Shown one piece after another: positions 44,719-53,349 of a stretch of DNA of 64,000 bases. Position 1 is the stretch's first letter. Each line of letters starts with the position of its first letter. Made by a program: the position numbers and the translations under genes. The DNA lies in NCBI RefSeq assembly GCF_014648435.1, contig NZ_BMRC01000003.1, forward strand, positions 248,001-312,000, in the 5' to 3' direction. Under the pieces are notes generated by a model. The model was not told where the DNA came from. It made no database searches and saw only the letters and a list, made by a program, of their open reading frames with translations. This DNA comes from Nonomuraea spiralis. Its GTDB lineage: Bacteria > Actinomycetota > Actinomycetes > Streptosporangiales > Streptosporangiaceae.

Positions 44719-47244
44719 TCATCGCTGGCCCGTCGTGACCTGGTCCCCCTTCAGGATGCGGTCGACCGTCTGCCCGGCCACCGAGCTGGCCGCCGTCGTG
44801 CCCGCGGCCAGCACGAGGGCCAGCGCCGGCGCGGCCAGGCTGCGTACGCTGCGCAGGTTGCGCACCCGGGCCCACGGCTCGTCGGCCAGGTGCATGATCC
44901 GCCACTCCCAGAACAGCCCGAGCCCGACGCAGACCATCATCACCTGTCCCACCACGATCGCCACGACCTGCGCCTTGTCGAAGGCCCCGATATCCGGTTC
45001 GACCAGCGTCGACAGATACCCGGCCAGGCTGGTCAGCAGGGCCGCGGCGGCCAGGTGCAGCGCCTTGGTCATCGGCTGGGTGCCGCGTACCCGCGGGTAG
45101 AAGTAGCCGAACAGGAAGCCGAACGCGGGCAGGGTGAGCAGGTAGCGGCCGTCGAAGAGGAAACCGGTCAGGTCCGCGCCCTCCGGCCAGCCGAAGACCA
45201 GCGCGAAGGGCAGGCTCAGCAGCAGGCTGACGGTGAAGGCCGACAGGCCGTTGTGCCACGGCGTGCAGCCCGCCGCCGTGGCGAAGGCGGTCTCGGGGTG
45301 CCGTCCGTGCTCGCGCAGCGCCGACTCCAGAGCCCGCCGCCGCTGGTCGAACTCCTCCATCGACATGTCCGCGCCCAGCCTGGTCCGTCCCGTGCGGTAC
45401 AACTCCTGCTCGGCGAGGAGCAGCAGGCGTTTGTGCAGGGCGGCCCTGATGAACTGCCGGTGCTCCTCCTGCGTGTCCGGCTCGACGACGACCGTACGCG
45501 GCCCGGTGAGCAGCCAGCGGGCGGTCACCCAGGCCACGATCGAGGTGATCGCCAGCAACGGCAGCGGCACGTCGATGTCGGCCAGCGTCGTGCTGCCGCC
45601 GGGCGTGATGTAGAGCACCATCAGCACCACGATCATCGTCGACTCGGCCGCCGGGTTGCGCACGGCCGACACCTGGCAACCCAGCCGCCAGAGCCGCAGC
45701 ACCAGCATCACGAACCCGAGCAGCAGCAGCCCGAGCACCCCGCGGACCAGCGGGTCGAGCGGCAGGGTCCCGATCGTCGGCACGACCGCGCGGGGCACGG
45801 CCAGGCTCCACGACCCGGCGTCCAGCCACTCCGTCGGCCAGCCCTGCACGAGCAGGCTCACCACCACCGCGCCCACGACCGCGCCGCGGCTCCACCGCCT
45901 GGTCGCCACGGCGACCGCCGCGACCGGGATCATCGCCCAGCTCAGCGCCAGCACCAGGCGCACGCTGTCGGGCGGGTAGACGCCGCTCAGCAGCGCCCGC
46001 GACCACAGGGCCAGGGCCAGCAGCCCGATCGCGGCCTCGGCCCACAACGCGGCCAGCCGGACGACCACCGGCCTGACCCCGAGGTCGAGGCTGAAGCCGA
46101 TCGCCGCGCCCGCCGCCGACAGGGCCGCGATCGCGGCCCCGGTCAGCAGCGTGCGTCCGGGGAGCTGGCCGTGCAGCCACGACCAGCTCAGCATGCCGAT
46201 CCCGACCAGTACGCCGAGCCCGGTCACCGTGAGCAGGTCGCGGACGGTCCACGGCGGGCTGGTGGGCAACACCCGTCCGGCGTGCCGCACCGCCATCACC
46301 GGCACCGCGACGAACAGGATCACGTACGCGACCGGCGACCACTCCTCGGCGACCAGCGGGATCAGCAGGGCCGGCGCGGCGATGGCCAGGGCGATGACCA
46401 GCTCCCTGTTGGGCACCCGCTGCCACCACCGCAGGCCGAGCGAGCGCACCAGGAACACCGCCAGCGCGCACGCCGTGAGCACGCCGAGCGCGGTGGCCCA
46501 CGAGAAGTCGTCCTCCTCGGCCACGTCCGGGAACCCGTAGGAGTCGGGCGCCAGCGTCATGCTCACCGGGTAGGCGCCGACGGAGAACCGCATCAGCTCG
46601 CTCTCCTGCCGCTCCGGCTGGATGCCCTCGACGCGCAGCACGGCCCACTCGCCGGGCAGCACGGTGACCGTACGGACCACGACGATCAGCGGGAACGCGG
46701 TCGGCGCGGTGAAGTCGAACCGCAGCAGTTCCTCGATCTTGACCTGGCGCAGCAGCGTCACCGTGAACTCGGCCGTGACCTGCTTCGGCGAGGAGACGAC
46801 GACCGGCGCGAGCCGGGTGGTGGGCGCCAGGCTCTGGCCGTCCACCTTCAGCGCGCCGAACCCGGAGTCGGTCGCCTGCTGGAGCGTGCCGGGGAAGCCG
46901 CCGCCCTGGCGCAGCGCCTCGGCCAGCGGATCGTCGGGACGCATGCCCAGCCGATGTCTGACGGTGATCCTGACCTGGCGCTGCCGGGGATCGATGCGCC
47001 CCTTGGGCACGGCGCCGAGATCGGCGGTGCGCGCCCGGGTGAGCGAGACCTCGGTGGTGGCCGTACGGGCCCAGCCGACGGCGGGATCGGCGCGGGCGGC
47101 GGCGGCCGCCCACGGGTTGGTCACGACGGTGCTCTTGGGTCTCTCGGACCCGGTCACGGGTCTGGCTGCGATGGTGCACCAAACAATCGCCCCGAACGAC
47201 ACCAGAGCCAGCCCGAATGAGATTGCCATCCGGAGCTTACCCAC
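44719..47244 (-). CDS. Large multi-pass membrane protein of unknown function
   Basis: An 841-residue protein from a GTG. A first membrane helix (AISFGLALVSFGAIVWC) is followed by an extracellular beta-rich region to about 235. About 10-12 helices run to ~580, then a cytoplasmic helical part (EEHRQFIRAALHKRLLLLAEQELY...EEFDQRRRALESALREH) and five more helices. It resembles large streptomycete membrane proteins of unassigned DUF families. No transport or enzyme motif was recognised. Start alternatives: GTG 47244 or ATG 47229. Confidence 0.82.
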   Translation of the reverse strand: MGKLRMAISFGLALVSFGAIVWCTIAARPVTGSERPKSTVVTNPWAAAAARADPAVGWARTATTEVSLTRARTADLGAVPKGRIDPRQRQVRITVRHRLGMRPDDPLAEALRQGGGFPGTLQQATDSGFGALKVDGQSLAPTTRLAPVVVSSPKQVTAEFTVTLLRQVKIEELLRFDFTAPTAFPLIVVVRTVTVLPGEWAVLRVEGIQPERQESELMRFSVGAYPVSMTLAPDSYGFPDVAEEDDFSWATALGVLTACALAVFLVRSLGLRWWQRVPNRELVIALAIAAPALLIPLVAEEWSPVAYVILFVAVPVMAVRHAGRVLPTSPPWTVRDLLTVTGLGVLVGIGMLSWSWLHGQLPGRTLLTGAAIAALSAAGAAIGFSLDLGVRPVVVRLAALWAEAAIGLLALALWSRALLSGVYPPDSVRLVLALSWAMIPVAAVAVATRRWSRGAVVGAVVVSLLVQGWPTEWLDAGSWSLAVPRAVVPTIGTLPLDPLVRGVLGLLLLGFVMLVLRLWRLGCQVSAVRNPAAESTMIVVLMVLYITPGGSTTLADIDVPLPLLAITSIVAWVTARWLLTGPRTVVVEPDTQEEHRQFIRAALHKRLLLLAEQELYRTGRTRLGADMSMEEFDQRRRALESALREHGRHPETAFATAAGCTPWHNGLSAFTVSLLLSLPFALVFGWPEGADLTGFLFDGRYLLTLPAFGFLFGYFYPRVRGTQPMTKALHLAAAALLTSLAGYLSTLVEPDIGAFDKAQVVAIVVGQVMMVCVGLGLFWEWRIMHLADEPWARVRNLRSVRSLAAPALALVLAAGTTAASSVAGQTVDRILKGDQVTTGQR

Positions 47245-47401
47245 AATGGGGATGATTCTCTTGACCGCCGAAATGTTCTATGGCGTAGGGTCACGGTGTC
47301 ATTACAGCTGCTCCCATAACAGCCCTTCTTTACAGCGCGGCACGGGAGAAACGTTCCATCGCACGTGCGCAGGGCCATCGTTGACAGACTCCCCTGACAC
47401 G

Positions 47402-47436
47402 AAAACCGCGTGCCACCGGAAAAGTGACACGCGGTT
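47402..47436 (-). terminator. Terminator of typA
   Basis: AACCGCGTG (47404-47412) pairs with CACGCGGTT (47428-47436), plus an inner CAC/GTG. Reading on the minus strand, the hairpin is followed by a short T-run. Confidence 0.75.
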
Positions 47437-47456
47437 CCGAACGAGCGGAGAACGAA

Positions 47457-49307
47457 TCAGGCGCGCTTGGCGCGGGCCGCGGCGCGGCCCCGGGTGGCGG
47501 CGTCGAGCACGACCTTGCGGATGCGGACCGCGTCGGGCGTGATCTCCACGCACTCGTCCTCGCGGATGAACTCCAGCGCCTGCTCCAGCGACAGCGTGCG
47601 CGGCGGGATGACCTTCTCGGTCTCCTCGCTCGTGGACGAGCGCATGTTGGTGAGCTTCTTCTCCTTGGTGATGTTCACGTCCATGTCATCGGAACGCGAG
47701 TTCTCACCGATGATCATGCCCTCGTAGACCGCGGTGGTCGGCGAGACGAACAGCACGCCGCGCTCCTGGAGGTTGAGCATGGCGAACGCGGTCACCGGGC
47801 CCGACCGGTCGGCCACGAGCGAGCCGTTGTTGCGGGTGCGCAGCTCGCCGAACCACGGCTCATAGGAGTCGAACACGTGGTGGACCAGGCCGGTGCCGCG
47901 GGTCTCGGTCAGGAACTCGGTGCGGAAGCCGATCAGGCCGCGGGCCGGGACCACGAACTCCATGCGGATCCAGCCGGTGCCGTGGTTGGTCATGTGCTCC
48001 ATGCGGCCCTTGCGCACCGCCAGGAGCTGGGTGACCGCGCCGAGGTAGTCCTCGGGGCAGTCGACCGTCAGGCGCTCGACCGGCTCGTGCACCTTGCCGT
48101 CGATGGTCTTGGTGACCACCTGCGGCTTGCCCACGGTCAGCTCGTAACCCTCACGGCGCATCTGCTCGACGAGGATGGCCAGCGCCAGCTCGCCGCGGCC
48201 CTGCACCTCCCAGGCGTCGGGACGGTCGGTGGGCAGCACGCGCAGCGACACGTTGCCGACCAGCTCCTTGTCGAGCCGGTCCTTGACCATGCGGGCCGTG
48301 ACCTTCGAGCCCTTCACCTTGCCGACCAGCGGCGAGGTGTTGGTGCCGATCGTCATCGAGATCGCGGGCTCGTCGACGGTGATCAGCGGCAGCGGGCGCG
48401 GGTCCTCGGGGTCGGCCAGCGTCTCGCCGATCATGATCTCGGGGATGCCCGCGATCGCGATGATGTCGCCGGGGCCGGCCTGCTCGGCGGGCTTGCGCTC
48501 CAGCGCCTCCGTCATCAGCAGCTCGGTGATCTTCACCTTCTGGATCGTGCCGTCGGTGCGGCACCAGGCCACCTGCTGGCCCTTGTGCATGACGCCCTGG
48601 TGGATCCGGCACAGCGCGATGCGGCCCAGGTAGGAGGAGGCGTCGAGGTTGGTGACGTGCGCCTGGAGCGGCGCGTTGGGGTCGTACGTGGGAGCCGGGA
48701 TCGTCGACTTGATGATGTCGAACAGCGGCTCGAGGTCCTCCGAGTCGGGCATGCCGCCGTCCTCGGGACGGTTCAGGGAGGCGCGACCGGCCTTGGCCGA
48801 GGCGTAGACGATCGGGAAGTCGATCTGCTCCTCGGTGGCGTCGAGGTCCATGAACAGCTCGTAGACCTCGTCGACGACCTCCTTGATACGGGCGTCGGGG
48901 CGGTCGACCTTGTTGATGCACAGGATGACCGGCATCTTGGCGGCGAAGGCCTTGCGCAGCACGAACCGGGTCTGCGGCAGCGGGCCCTCGGAGGCGTCGA
49001 CCAGCAGCACCACACCGTCGACCATGGAAAGCCCACGCTCGACCTCGCCGCCGAAGTCGGCGTGGCCGGGGGTGTCGATGATGTTCAGGGTCATGCCGCC
49101 GTGCTGGACGGCGGTGTTCTTGGCGAGAATGGTGATGCCCTTCTCGCGCTCCAGGTCGTTGGAGTCCATGACCCGGTCGTCGACGTCCTGGTTCGCGCGG
49201 AAGGCCCCGGACTGCCAGAGCATGGCGTCGACCAATGTGGTCTTGCCATGGTCGACGTGCGCGATGATCGCGATGTTCCGCAGGTCGTCGCGGCTGTTCA
49301 AAGGCAT
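47457..49307 (-). CDS. typA: Translational GTPase TypA/BipA
   Basis: A 616-residue EF-G-like GTPase involved in ribosome assembly and stress growth. G1 is [15 protein letters not shown], switch [16 protein letters not shown] and G4 INKVDRP. EF-G-like domains II, III and V follow, then the BipA-specific C-terminal domain ([23 protein letters not shown]). The ATG is near a moderate ribosome site. Monocistronic, with its own terminator. Confidence 0.97.
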   Translation of the reverse strand: MPLNSRDDLRNIAIIAHVDHGKTTLVDAMLWQSGAFRANQDVDDRVMDSNDLEREKGITILAKNTAVQHGGMTLNIIDTPGHADFGGEVERGLSMVDGVVLLVDASEGPLPQTRFVLRKAFAAKMPVILCINKVDRPDARIKEVVDEVYELFMDLDATEEQIDFPIVYASAKAGRASLNRPEDGGMPDSEDLEPLFDIIKSTIPAPTYDPNAPLQAHVTNLDASSYLGRIALCRIHQGVMHKGQQVAWCRTDGTIQKVKITELLMTEALERKPAEQAGPGDIIAIAGIPEIMIGETLADPEDPRPLPLITVDEPAISMTIGTNTSPLVGKVKGSKVTARMVKDRLDKELVGNVSLRVLPTDRPDAWEVQGRGELALAILVEQMRREGYELTVGKPQVVTKTIDGKVHEPVERLTVDCPEDYLGAVTQLLAVRKGRMEHMTNHGTGWIRMEFVVPARGLIGFRTEFLTETRGTGLVHHVFDSYEPWFGELRTRNNGSLVADRSGPVTAFAMLNLQERGVLFVSPTTAVYEGMIIGENSRSDDMDVNITKEKKLTNMRSSTSEETEKVIPPRTLSLEQALEFIREDECVEITPDAVRIRKVVLDAATRGRAAARAKRA

Positions 49308-49620
49308 GATGACTTCTCGCTCTGTGTCGTGGGGGCGGCCGCGCGAAGTCGCGACCCACCAAGTCTAGTTGATCCCCTCTCGTGGCAAGAGCGGGACAAG
49401 GTGACCGAGGGCGTAAGCCCAGGCGTCCTCGTCGTTGCCGAGAGGCATCGCACTGCCGGGGACGGGCACGAACGACAGCGCTCTAAGGGTGGAACGCGTG
49501 GGCCCGCGCGTCTGATTCCCGCATGCGTGACGAAGCTGTACGGGCGCGAGCCGGGACGTACATAGCAGGTTGCACATTTGTGTGCATGGCAGGAGCCGTC
49601 CCGATCCCTACATTGTCGTC
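49308..49620. other. 313-base intergenic region upstream of typA and the first adenylate-forming gene
   Basis: No convincing gene. A perfect inverted repeat TGCACA-TTTG-TGTGCA lies at about 49572-49587. Just before the next ATG the sequence CCCGATCCCTACATT suggests a -10-like element 6 bases before the start, i.e. a possible leaderless transcript. typA's promoter should be in the first ~100 bases but is not obvious. Confidence 0.5.
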
Positions 49621-50367
49621 ATGACGTGGACAGAGCTGGTTATGGGCTCGGCACCGAGCAAGGGCGACCAGCCGGCGGTGAGCGACGTCAGGACCGGCGA
49701 GGTGCTGTCGTACGCGCAGTTCGCCAGGCGGGTCACCCGCGCGGCGGCCGGGCTGCGCCGCGACGGGCTGACGGCCGGCGACCGCGTCCTCATCGACCTC
49801 CCGCTCGGCGCGGCGCTGCCGGTGGCGGTCCACGCGGTGGCCTGGGCGGGCGGGATCGCCGTGCTGAGAGGTGCCGGCCCGGCCCGCATGATGATCACCC
49901 TGGGCCGTCACGACGCCGACGTGGCCGCCGCGGACCGGGTCTACGCCTTCCGTCCCACACCGGGCGCGTTCCCGTTCGCCGGGCTGCTCAACGCGAGCCC
50001 GCTGGAGTTCGGCCCGCTGGCGGGGGCGGCGCTGGCGCTGGGCGCCGGGCGCGTCCTCGACCACGACGAGCTGGCCGCCGACCTGCGCAACCTGGCCGCC
50101 CGGCTGGTGATCGGCAAGGACGACGTCGTCGTCAACGCGGCCGGCGACCTGGTCAAAGGGCTACGGGTGCTCGACCTGGCCCTGATGTCGGGCGCCCACG
50201 TGGTGATCGCGGCCAACGAGCCGACCGTCATCGGCTGCCGCGTGCTGGCCGCCGAACGCAGGGCCACGATGGTCGTGGCGCCGTACGACGTGGCCAGGCG
50301 GCTGCTGGGCGACCCCATTCTGCGCGTTGTGGACGAAAGGGCGATCGTCAGCTCGCTTGGCCTGTGA
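49621..50367 (+). CDS. Degenerate adenylate-forming (acyl-CoA ligase-like) protein, copy A
   Basis: A 248-residue protein that follows the N-terminal domain of 4-coumarate-CoA-ligase-type enzymes: LSYAQFARRVTRAAAGLRRDGLTAGDRVLIDLPLGAALPVAVHAVAWAGG, then a shortened region. The ATP-binding loop (T/S-SGTTGxPKG) expected after a DDV is absent: the sequence reads KDDVVVNAAGDLVKG. The C-terminal lid domain is missing. So ligase activity is unlikely; a ligand-binding or regulatory role is possible. A STAND-LuxR gene follows, and the arrangement is repeated at 52885. Confidence 0.75.
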   Translation: MTWTELVMGSAPSKGDQPAVSDVRTGEVLSYAQFARRVTRAAAGLRRDGLTAGDRVLIDLPLGAALPVAVHAVAWAGGIAVLRGAGPARMMITLGRHDADVAAADRVYAFRPTPGAFPFAGLLNASPLEFGPLAGAALALGAGRVLDHDELAADLRNLAARLVIGKDDVVVNAAGDLVKGLRVLDLALMSGAHVVIAANEPTVIGCRVLAAERRATMVVAPYDVARRLLGDPILRVVDERAIVSSLGL

Positions 50368-50389
50368 AAAGCACGACTCTGTGGGAGAG

Positions 50390-50401
50390 TGTGATCCTTC
50401 G
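50390..50401 (+). promoter_or_regulatory. Conserved element before STAND-LuxR gene 1
   Basis: TGTGATCCTTCG lies exactly 30 bases before the ATG at 50420. A near-identical TGTGATCCTCCG lies exactly 30 bases before the second LuxR gene. Possible shared promoter or operator. Confidence 0.6.
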
Positions 50402-50419
50402 GCAACGCAGGGTGAACAC

Positions 50420-52828
50420 ATGCCAGAGTCTCCCCGGCACAATCTTCCGGCAGAGCCCAATCGGTTCGTGGGCCGCGAACGCGACCTCGACGACCTGCGC
50501 GGGCTGTTCGGCGAGACGCGCGTGGTCACGCTGTGCGGCGTGGGCGGCATCGGCAAGACCCGGCTGGCCTTGCGGGTGGCCGCCGGGCTGGTGGGCGCCT
50601 ATCCCGGCGGGGTCTGGCTGGTCGAGCTGGCCAGGGTCGGCCGTCCCGAGCAGATCGTCCAGGAGATCGCCCGCGTGCTGCGGGTGCGCGAGGAGAGCGG
50701 CCGGCCGCTGCTCGACACCGTCACCGCCAGGCTGCGCGACCTGCGCTGCCTGCTGCTGCTCGACAACTGCGAGCACCTGGTCGACGGCTGCGCCGAGCTG
50801 GCCGCCGAGCTGATCGCCTGCTGTCCCCGGCTGAGCATCCTGGCCACCAGCCGCGAGCCGCTGCGCATCGCGAGCGAGCTGATCTGGCGGGTGCCGCCGC
50901 TCGACCTGCCCGAGATGGGCTACGCCGACGCCGAGTCGGTGCAGCTGTTCATGGACCGCGCCGCCGCGGCCGGCACCAGGCTGGGGGACGGCAGCCTGCC
51001 CGCCGTCGTCCGCCTGTGCCAGGCGCTCGACGGGCTGCCCCTGGCGCTGGAGCTGGCGGCGGCGCGTACGAGCCTGCTCAGTCCCGGGCAGATCGCCGAC
51101 CGGCTCGACGACCGATTCTCCCTGCTGACGACCGGCGGCCGTACGGCTCCGGCGCGGCAGCGCACGCTGCTGGCCACCGTCGAGTGGAGCTACGACCTGC
51201 TGTCGGCCAAGGAGCAGGTGCTGCTGCGCCGGTTGTCGGTCTTCGCCCGCGACTTCGACCTCGATCTCGCCGAGCAGGTCTGCGCCGGACGTCCCATCAT
51301 GAGGGCCGAGATCGTCGACCTCCTCGGCGGCCTGGTCGACAAGTCCCTCGTGCTGTGCGACGAGGAACGCAGGCGCTACCGGATGCTGGAGACGATCAAG
51401 CGGTACGCGATGAAGCGGCTGGAGCGGGCCGGCGAGCGCGAGGTCCTGCGCGAGCGGCACCTCACCGTCCTGTGCGACCTTCAGGAACGCCATTTCGCGG
51501 CCGAGACGGTACGGCCCGGCGTGCCCTGGCCGGAGCGGCTGGAGTGCCTGATGGCGAGCAAACGGCTGCTCGACGACCAGCGGGCCGCCCTCGACTGGGC
51601 CGCCGGGTCCGGCAACGTGCAGCTCGGCCTGCGCCTGTGCGCCGCCAGCACCGCCCTGCTGCCGATCGCCGGCAACCTGACCGAGATCGTCGGCTGGATC
51701 GAGCGGCTGCTCTCGCTCGACCTCGAACTCGTTCCCGACGAGCAGATCGCGCAGGCCAAGGCGTACCTCGCCTACGGGCTGGAGGCCCGCGACGAGCTCG
51801 GCCGCTCGCTGGAGGTGGCCAAGGAGAGCCTGGCGGGCCTGGGCGAGGGCAACGCGTTCACCCGCCGCGTCATGCACAGCCTCATGGTCATCGTGCTGCT
51901 GCGCATGGGCCGCGCCGACGAGGCGCTGCACCACGCCGAGCGCGGCCTGGCCGACGCCGACGAGTCGGGCGACGCCTGGAACCAGGCGGCGGGGCTGGCC
52001 GGGTTGTCGGCGGTGGCGCTGACCAGGGGCCGGTTGCGCGAGGCCCAGCGGCTCGGCGACGAGGCCCTGGCCCGGGCGTGCGAGCACGGCCACCGCTGGC
52101 TCATGGCCAGGATGGCCGCCCAGCTCGGCGCGGTGGCCGAGGCCCGCGGCGACCTGGAGACCGCCAGGTCCCAGTACGAGCTGGCCGTCCCGTGGCTGCG
52201 CGAGCTGCGCAGCGATTCGGAGCTGGCACGCTGCCTGGCCAGGGCCGGGCGGGTCGCGGCCATGCTGGGCGAGTTCGACGCCGCCAGGGAACGGCTGGCC
52301 GAGAGCCTCGCGCTGGGCCGCCAGACCGGCCAGCGGCAGGGCGTGGCCCGGTGCCTGGTGGGCCTGTCGGTGCTGGCCGAGCACGAGGGCGACCTCGACG
52401 GCGCGGTGCTGGCCGCCGCGGCCGCGGCCACGTTGCGCGAGTCGATCGGTCAGCAGTCGGTCACGACCAGGATCGAGGAACTGCTCTCGCGCGCCCGCGC
52501 CAAGCTCGGCGAGGGCCGTGCCACCTCGTTGTGGTCCCGCGGCCGGGCGATGAGCCCCTACGACGCCGCCCGCCAGGTGCTGGAGGGGGAGCGGTCCGCG
52601 CCGCCGCCCCCGGCCGAGCCCGTACGGCACTCGCTGCTGACCGCCCGCGAGCTGGAGATCGCGGGCCTGCTCACCCGCGGCCTGTCCAACCGGGCCATCG
52701 CCGAGGAACTGGTGATCAGCCCCGCGACGGTCGCCCGGCACATCGCCAACATCATGGAGAAGCTGGGGTACACCTCCCGCGCGCAGATCGCGGTGTGGGC
52801 CGCCGAGCAGCCCGGCGCATCTGCATAA
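50420..52828 (+). CDS. STAND (NB-ARC-like) ATPase, LuxR-family regulator 1
   Basis: An 802-residue regulator. The N-terminal P-loop ATPase has GVGGIGKTRLALR (40-52), the Walker B LLLLDNCEHL, the sensor ILATSREPL and GLPLALELAAARTSLL. A winged-helix region follows (EWSYDLLSAKEQVLLRRLSVF). About 420-690 are TPR-like helical repeats. The C-terminal LuxR HTH (about 735-795) reads LTARELEIAGLLTRGLSNRAI...ATVARHIANIMEKLG. The family uses ATP/ligand-driven switching. The ATG at 50420 matches the start of copy 2 (HNLPAEPNRFVGR). Confidence 0.93.
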   Translation: MPESPRHNLPAEPNRFVGRERDLDDLRGLFGETRVVTLCGVGGIGKTRLALRVAAGLVGAYPGGVWLVELARVGRPEQIVQEIARVLRVREESGRPLLDTVTARLRDLRCLLLLDNCEHLVDGCAELAAELIACCPRLSILATSREPLRIASELIWRVPPLDLPEMGYADAESVQLFMDRAAAAGTRLGDGSLPAVVRLCQALDGLPLALELAAARTSLLSPGQIADRLDDRFSLLTTGGRTAPARQRTLLATVEWSYDLLSAKEQVLLRRLSVFARDFDLDLAEQVCAGRPIMRAEIVDLLGGLVDKSLVLCDEERRRYRMLETIKRYAMKRLERAGEREVLRERHLTVLCDLQERHFAAETVRPGVPWPERLECLMASKRLLDDQRAALDWAAGSGNVQLGLRLCAASTALLPIAGNLTEIVGWIERLLSLDLELVPDEQIAQAKAYLAYGLEARDELGRSLEVAKESLAGLGEGNAFTRRVMHSLMVIVLLRMGRADEALHHAERGLADADESGDAWNQAAGLAGLSAVALTRGRLREAQRLGDEALARACEHGHRWLMARMAAQLGAVAEARGDLETARSQYELAVPWLRELRSDSELARCLARAGRVAAMLGEFDAARERLAESLALGRQTGQRQGVARCLVGLSVLAEHEGDLDGAVLAAAAAATLRESIGQQSVTTRIEELLSRARAKLGEGRATSLWSRGRAMSPYDAARQVLEGERSAPPPPAEPVRHSLLTARELEIAGLLTRGLSNRAIAEELVISPATVARHIANIMEKLGYTSRAQIAVWAAEQPGASA

Positions 52829-52839
52829 GGATCTGCATA
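52819..52839 (+). repeat. 9-base direct repeat upstream of adenylate-forming copy B
   Basis: ATCTGCATA occurs twice with AGG between (52819-52827 and 52831-52839). It overlaps the stop of regulator 1 and precedes copy B. Candidate operator. Confidence 0.6.
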
Positions 52840-52884
52840 TTCCGCCCCATGTACGTACGTGCCCCCATCCCTACCGTGGGCGTC

Positions 52885-53313
52885 ATGGATGAGCACATCG
52901 TCATGGTGGACTTCGGCACGGGCCTGAAGCTCACCGAGAAGCAACTGAACGAACGGTCGGCGGTGGCGACCGTCCAGTTGCGGCGCAGAGGCGTGCGCGC
53001 CGGCGACACGGTGCTCGTCTGCCTGCCGGTCGGGCCCGACCTGCTGGTGGCGGCCGACGCGGTGATCGCCGCGGGCGGCGTCGTGTGGCCGGTGCCCGTC
53101 GACCTCGACCGCGCCGGGCTCGGCGAGCGCATCAGGGCCAGCGGCGCGCGGGTGATGATCTCCGACGTGCCGGCGGCGCTGGAGGCCGCCGAGGAGTCGC
53201 GGGTGCGGATCGTGATGAGCGTCGCCGACCTGAGCGGACGACATCCGTATCCGAAGAGTCATGAACAGTCAACGGAAAGTGACCGCGCCGGGCCGGCCGG
53301 CAGTGGAGACTAG
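52885..53313 (+). CDS. Degenerate adenylate-forming protein, copy B (truncated)
   Basis: A 142-residue protein with only the first subdomain of an acyl-CoA-ligase fold: LTEKQLNERSAVATVQLRRRGVRAGDTVLVCLPVGPDLLVAADAVIAAGGVVWPVPVDLDRAGLGERIRASGARVMI. The ATP loop and all later motifs are absent. It ends in a non-homologous polar tail (PYPKSHEQSTESDRAGPAGSGD). It is shorter than copy A (248 aa) but in the same position before a STAND-LuxR gene. The sequence before its ATG (CCCATCCCTACCGTGGGCGTC) closely parallels that of copy A. It is either a decaying duplicate or a reduced functional partner. Confidence 0.7.
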   Translation: MDEHIVMVDFGTGLKLTEKQLNERSAVATVQLRRRGVRAGDTVLVCLPVGPDLLVAADAVIAAGGVVWPVPVDLDRAGLGERIRASGARVMISDVPAALEAAEESRVRIVMSVADLSGRHPYPKSHEQSTESDRAGPAGSGD

Positions 53314-53319
53314 CGGAAA

Positions 53320-53331
53320 TGTGATCCTCCG
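53320..53331 (+). promoter_or_regulatory. Conserved element before STAND-LuxR gene 2
   Basis: TGTGATCCTCCG lies exactly 30 bases before the ATG at 53350, matching the element before regulator 1 at 11 of 12 positions. Confidence 0.6.
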
Positions 53332-53349
53332 CTGACCCTGGGCACCGAC

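Noticed and set aside
49365..49577. Minus-strand ORF of 70 codons beyond the typA start
   Set aside because: No ribosome site, mixed composition and no recognisable fold; it lies in a control region.
50348..52741. A 797-codon minus-strand frame opposite STAND-LuxR 1
   Set aside because: Low-complexity Gln/Gly/Ala-rich shadow of a gene with clear domains.
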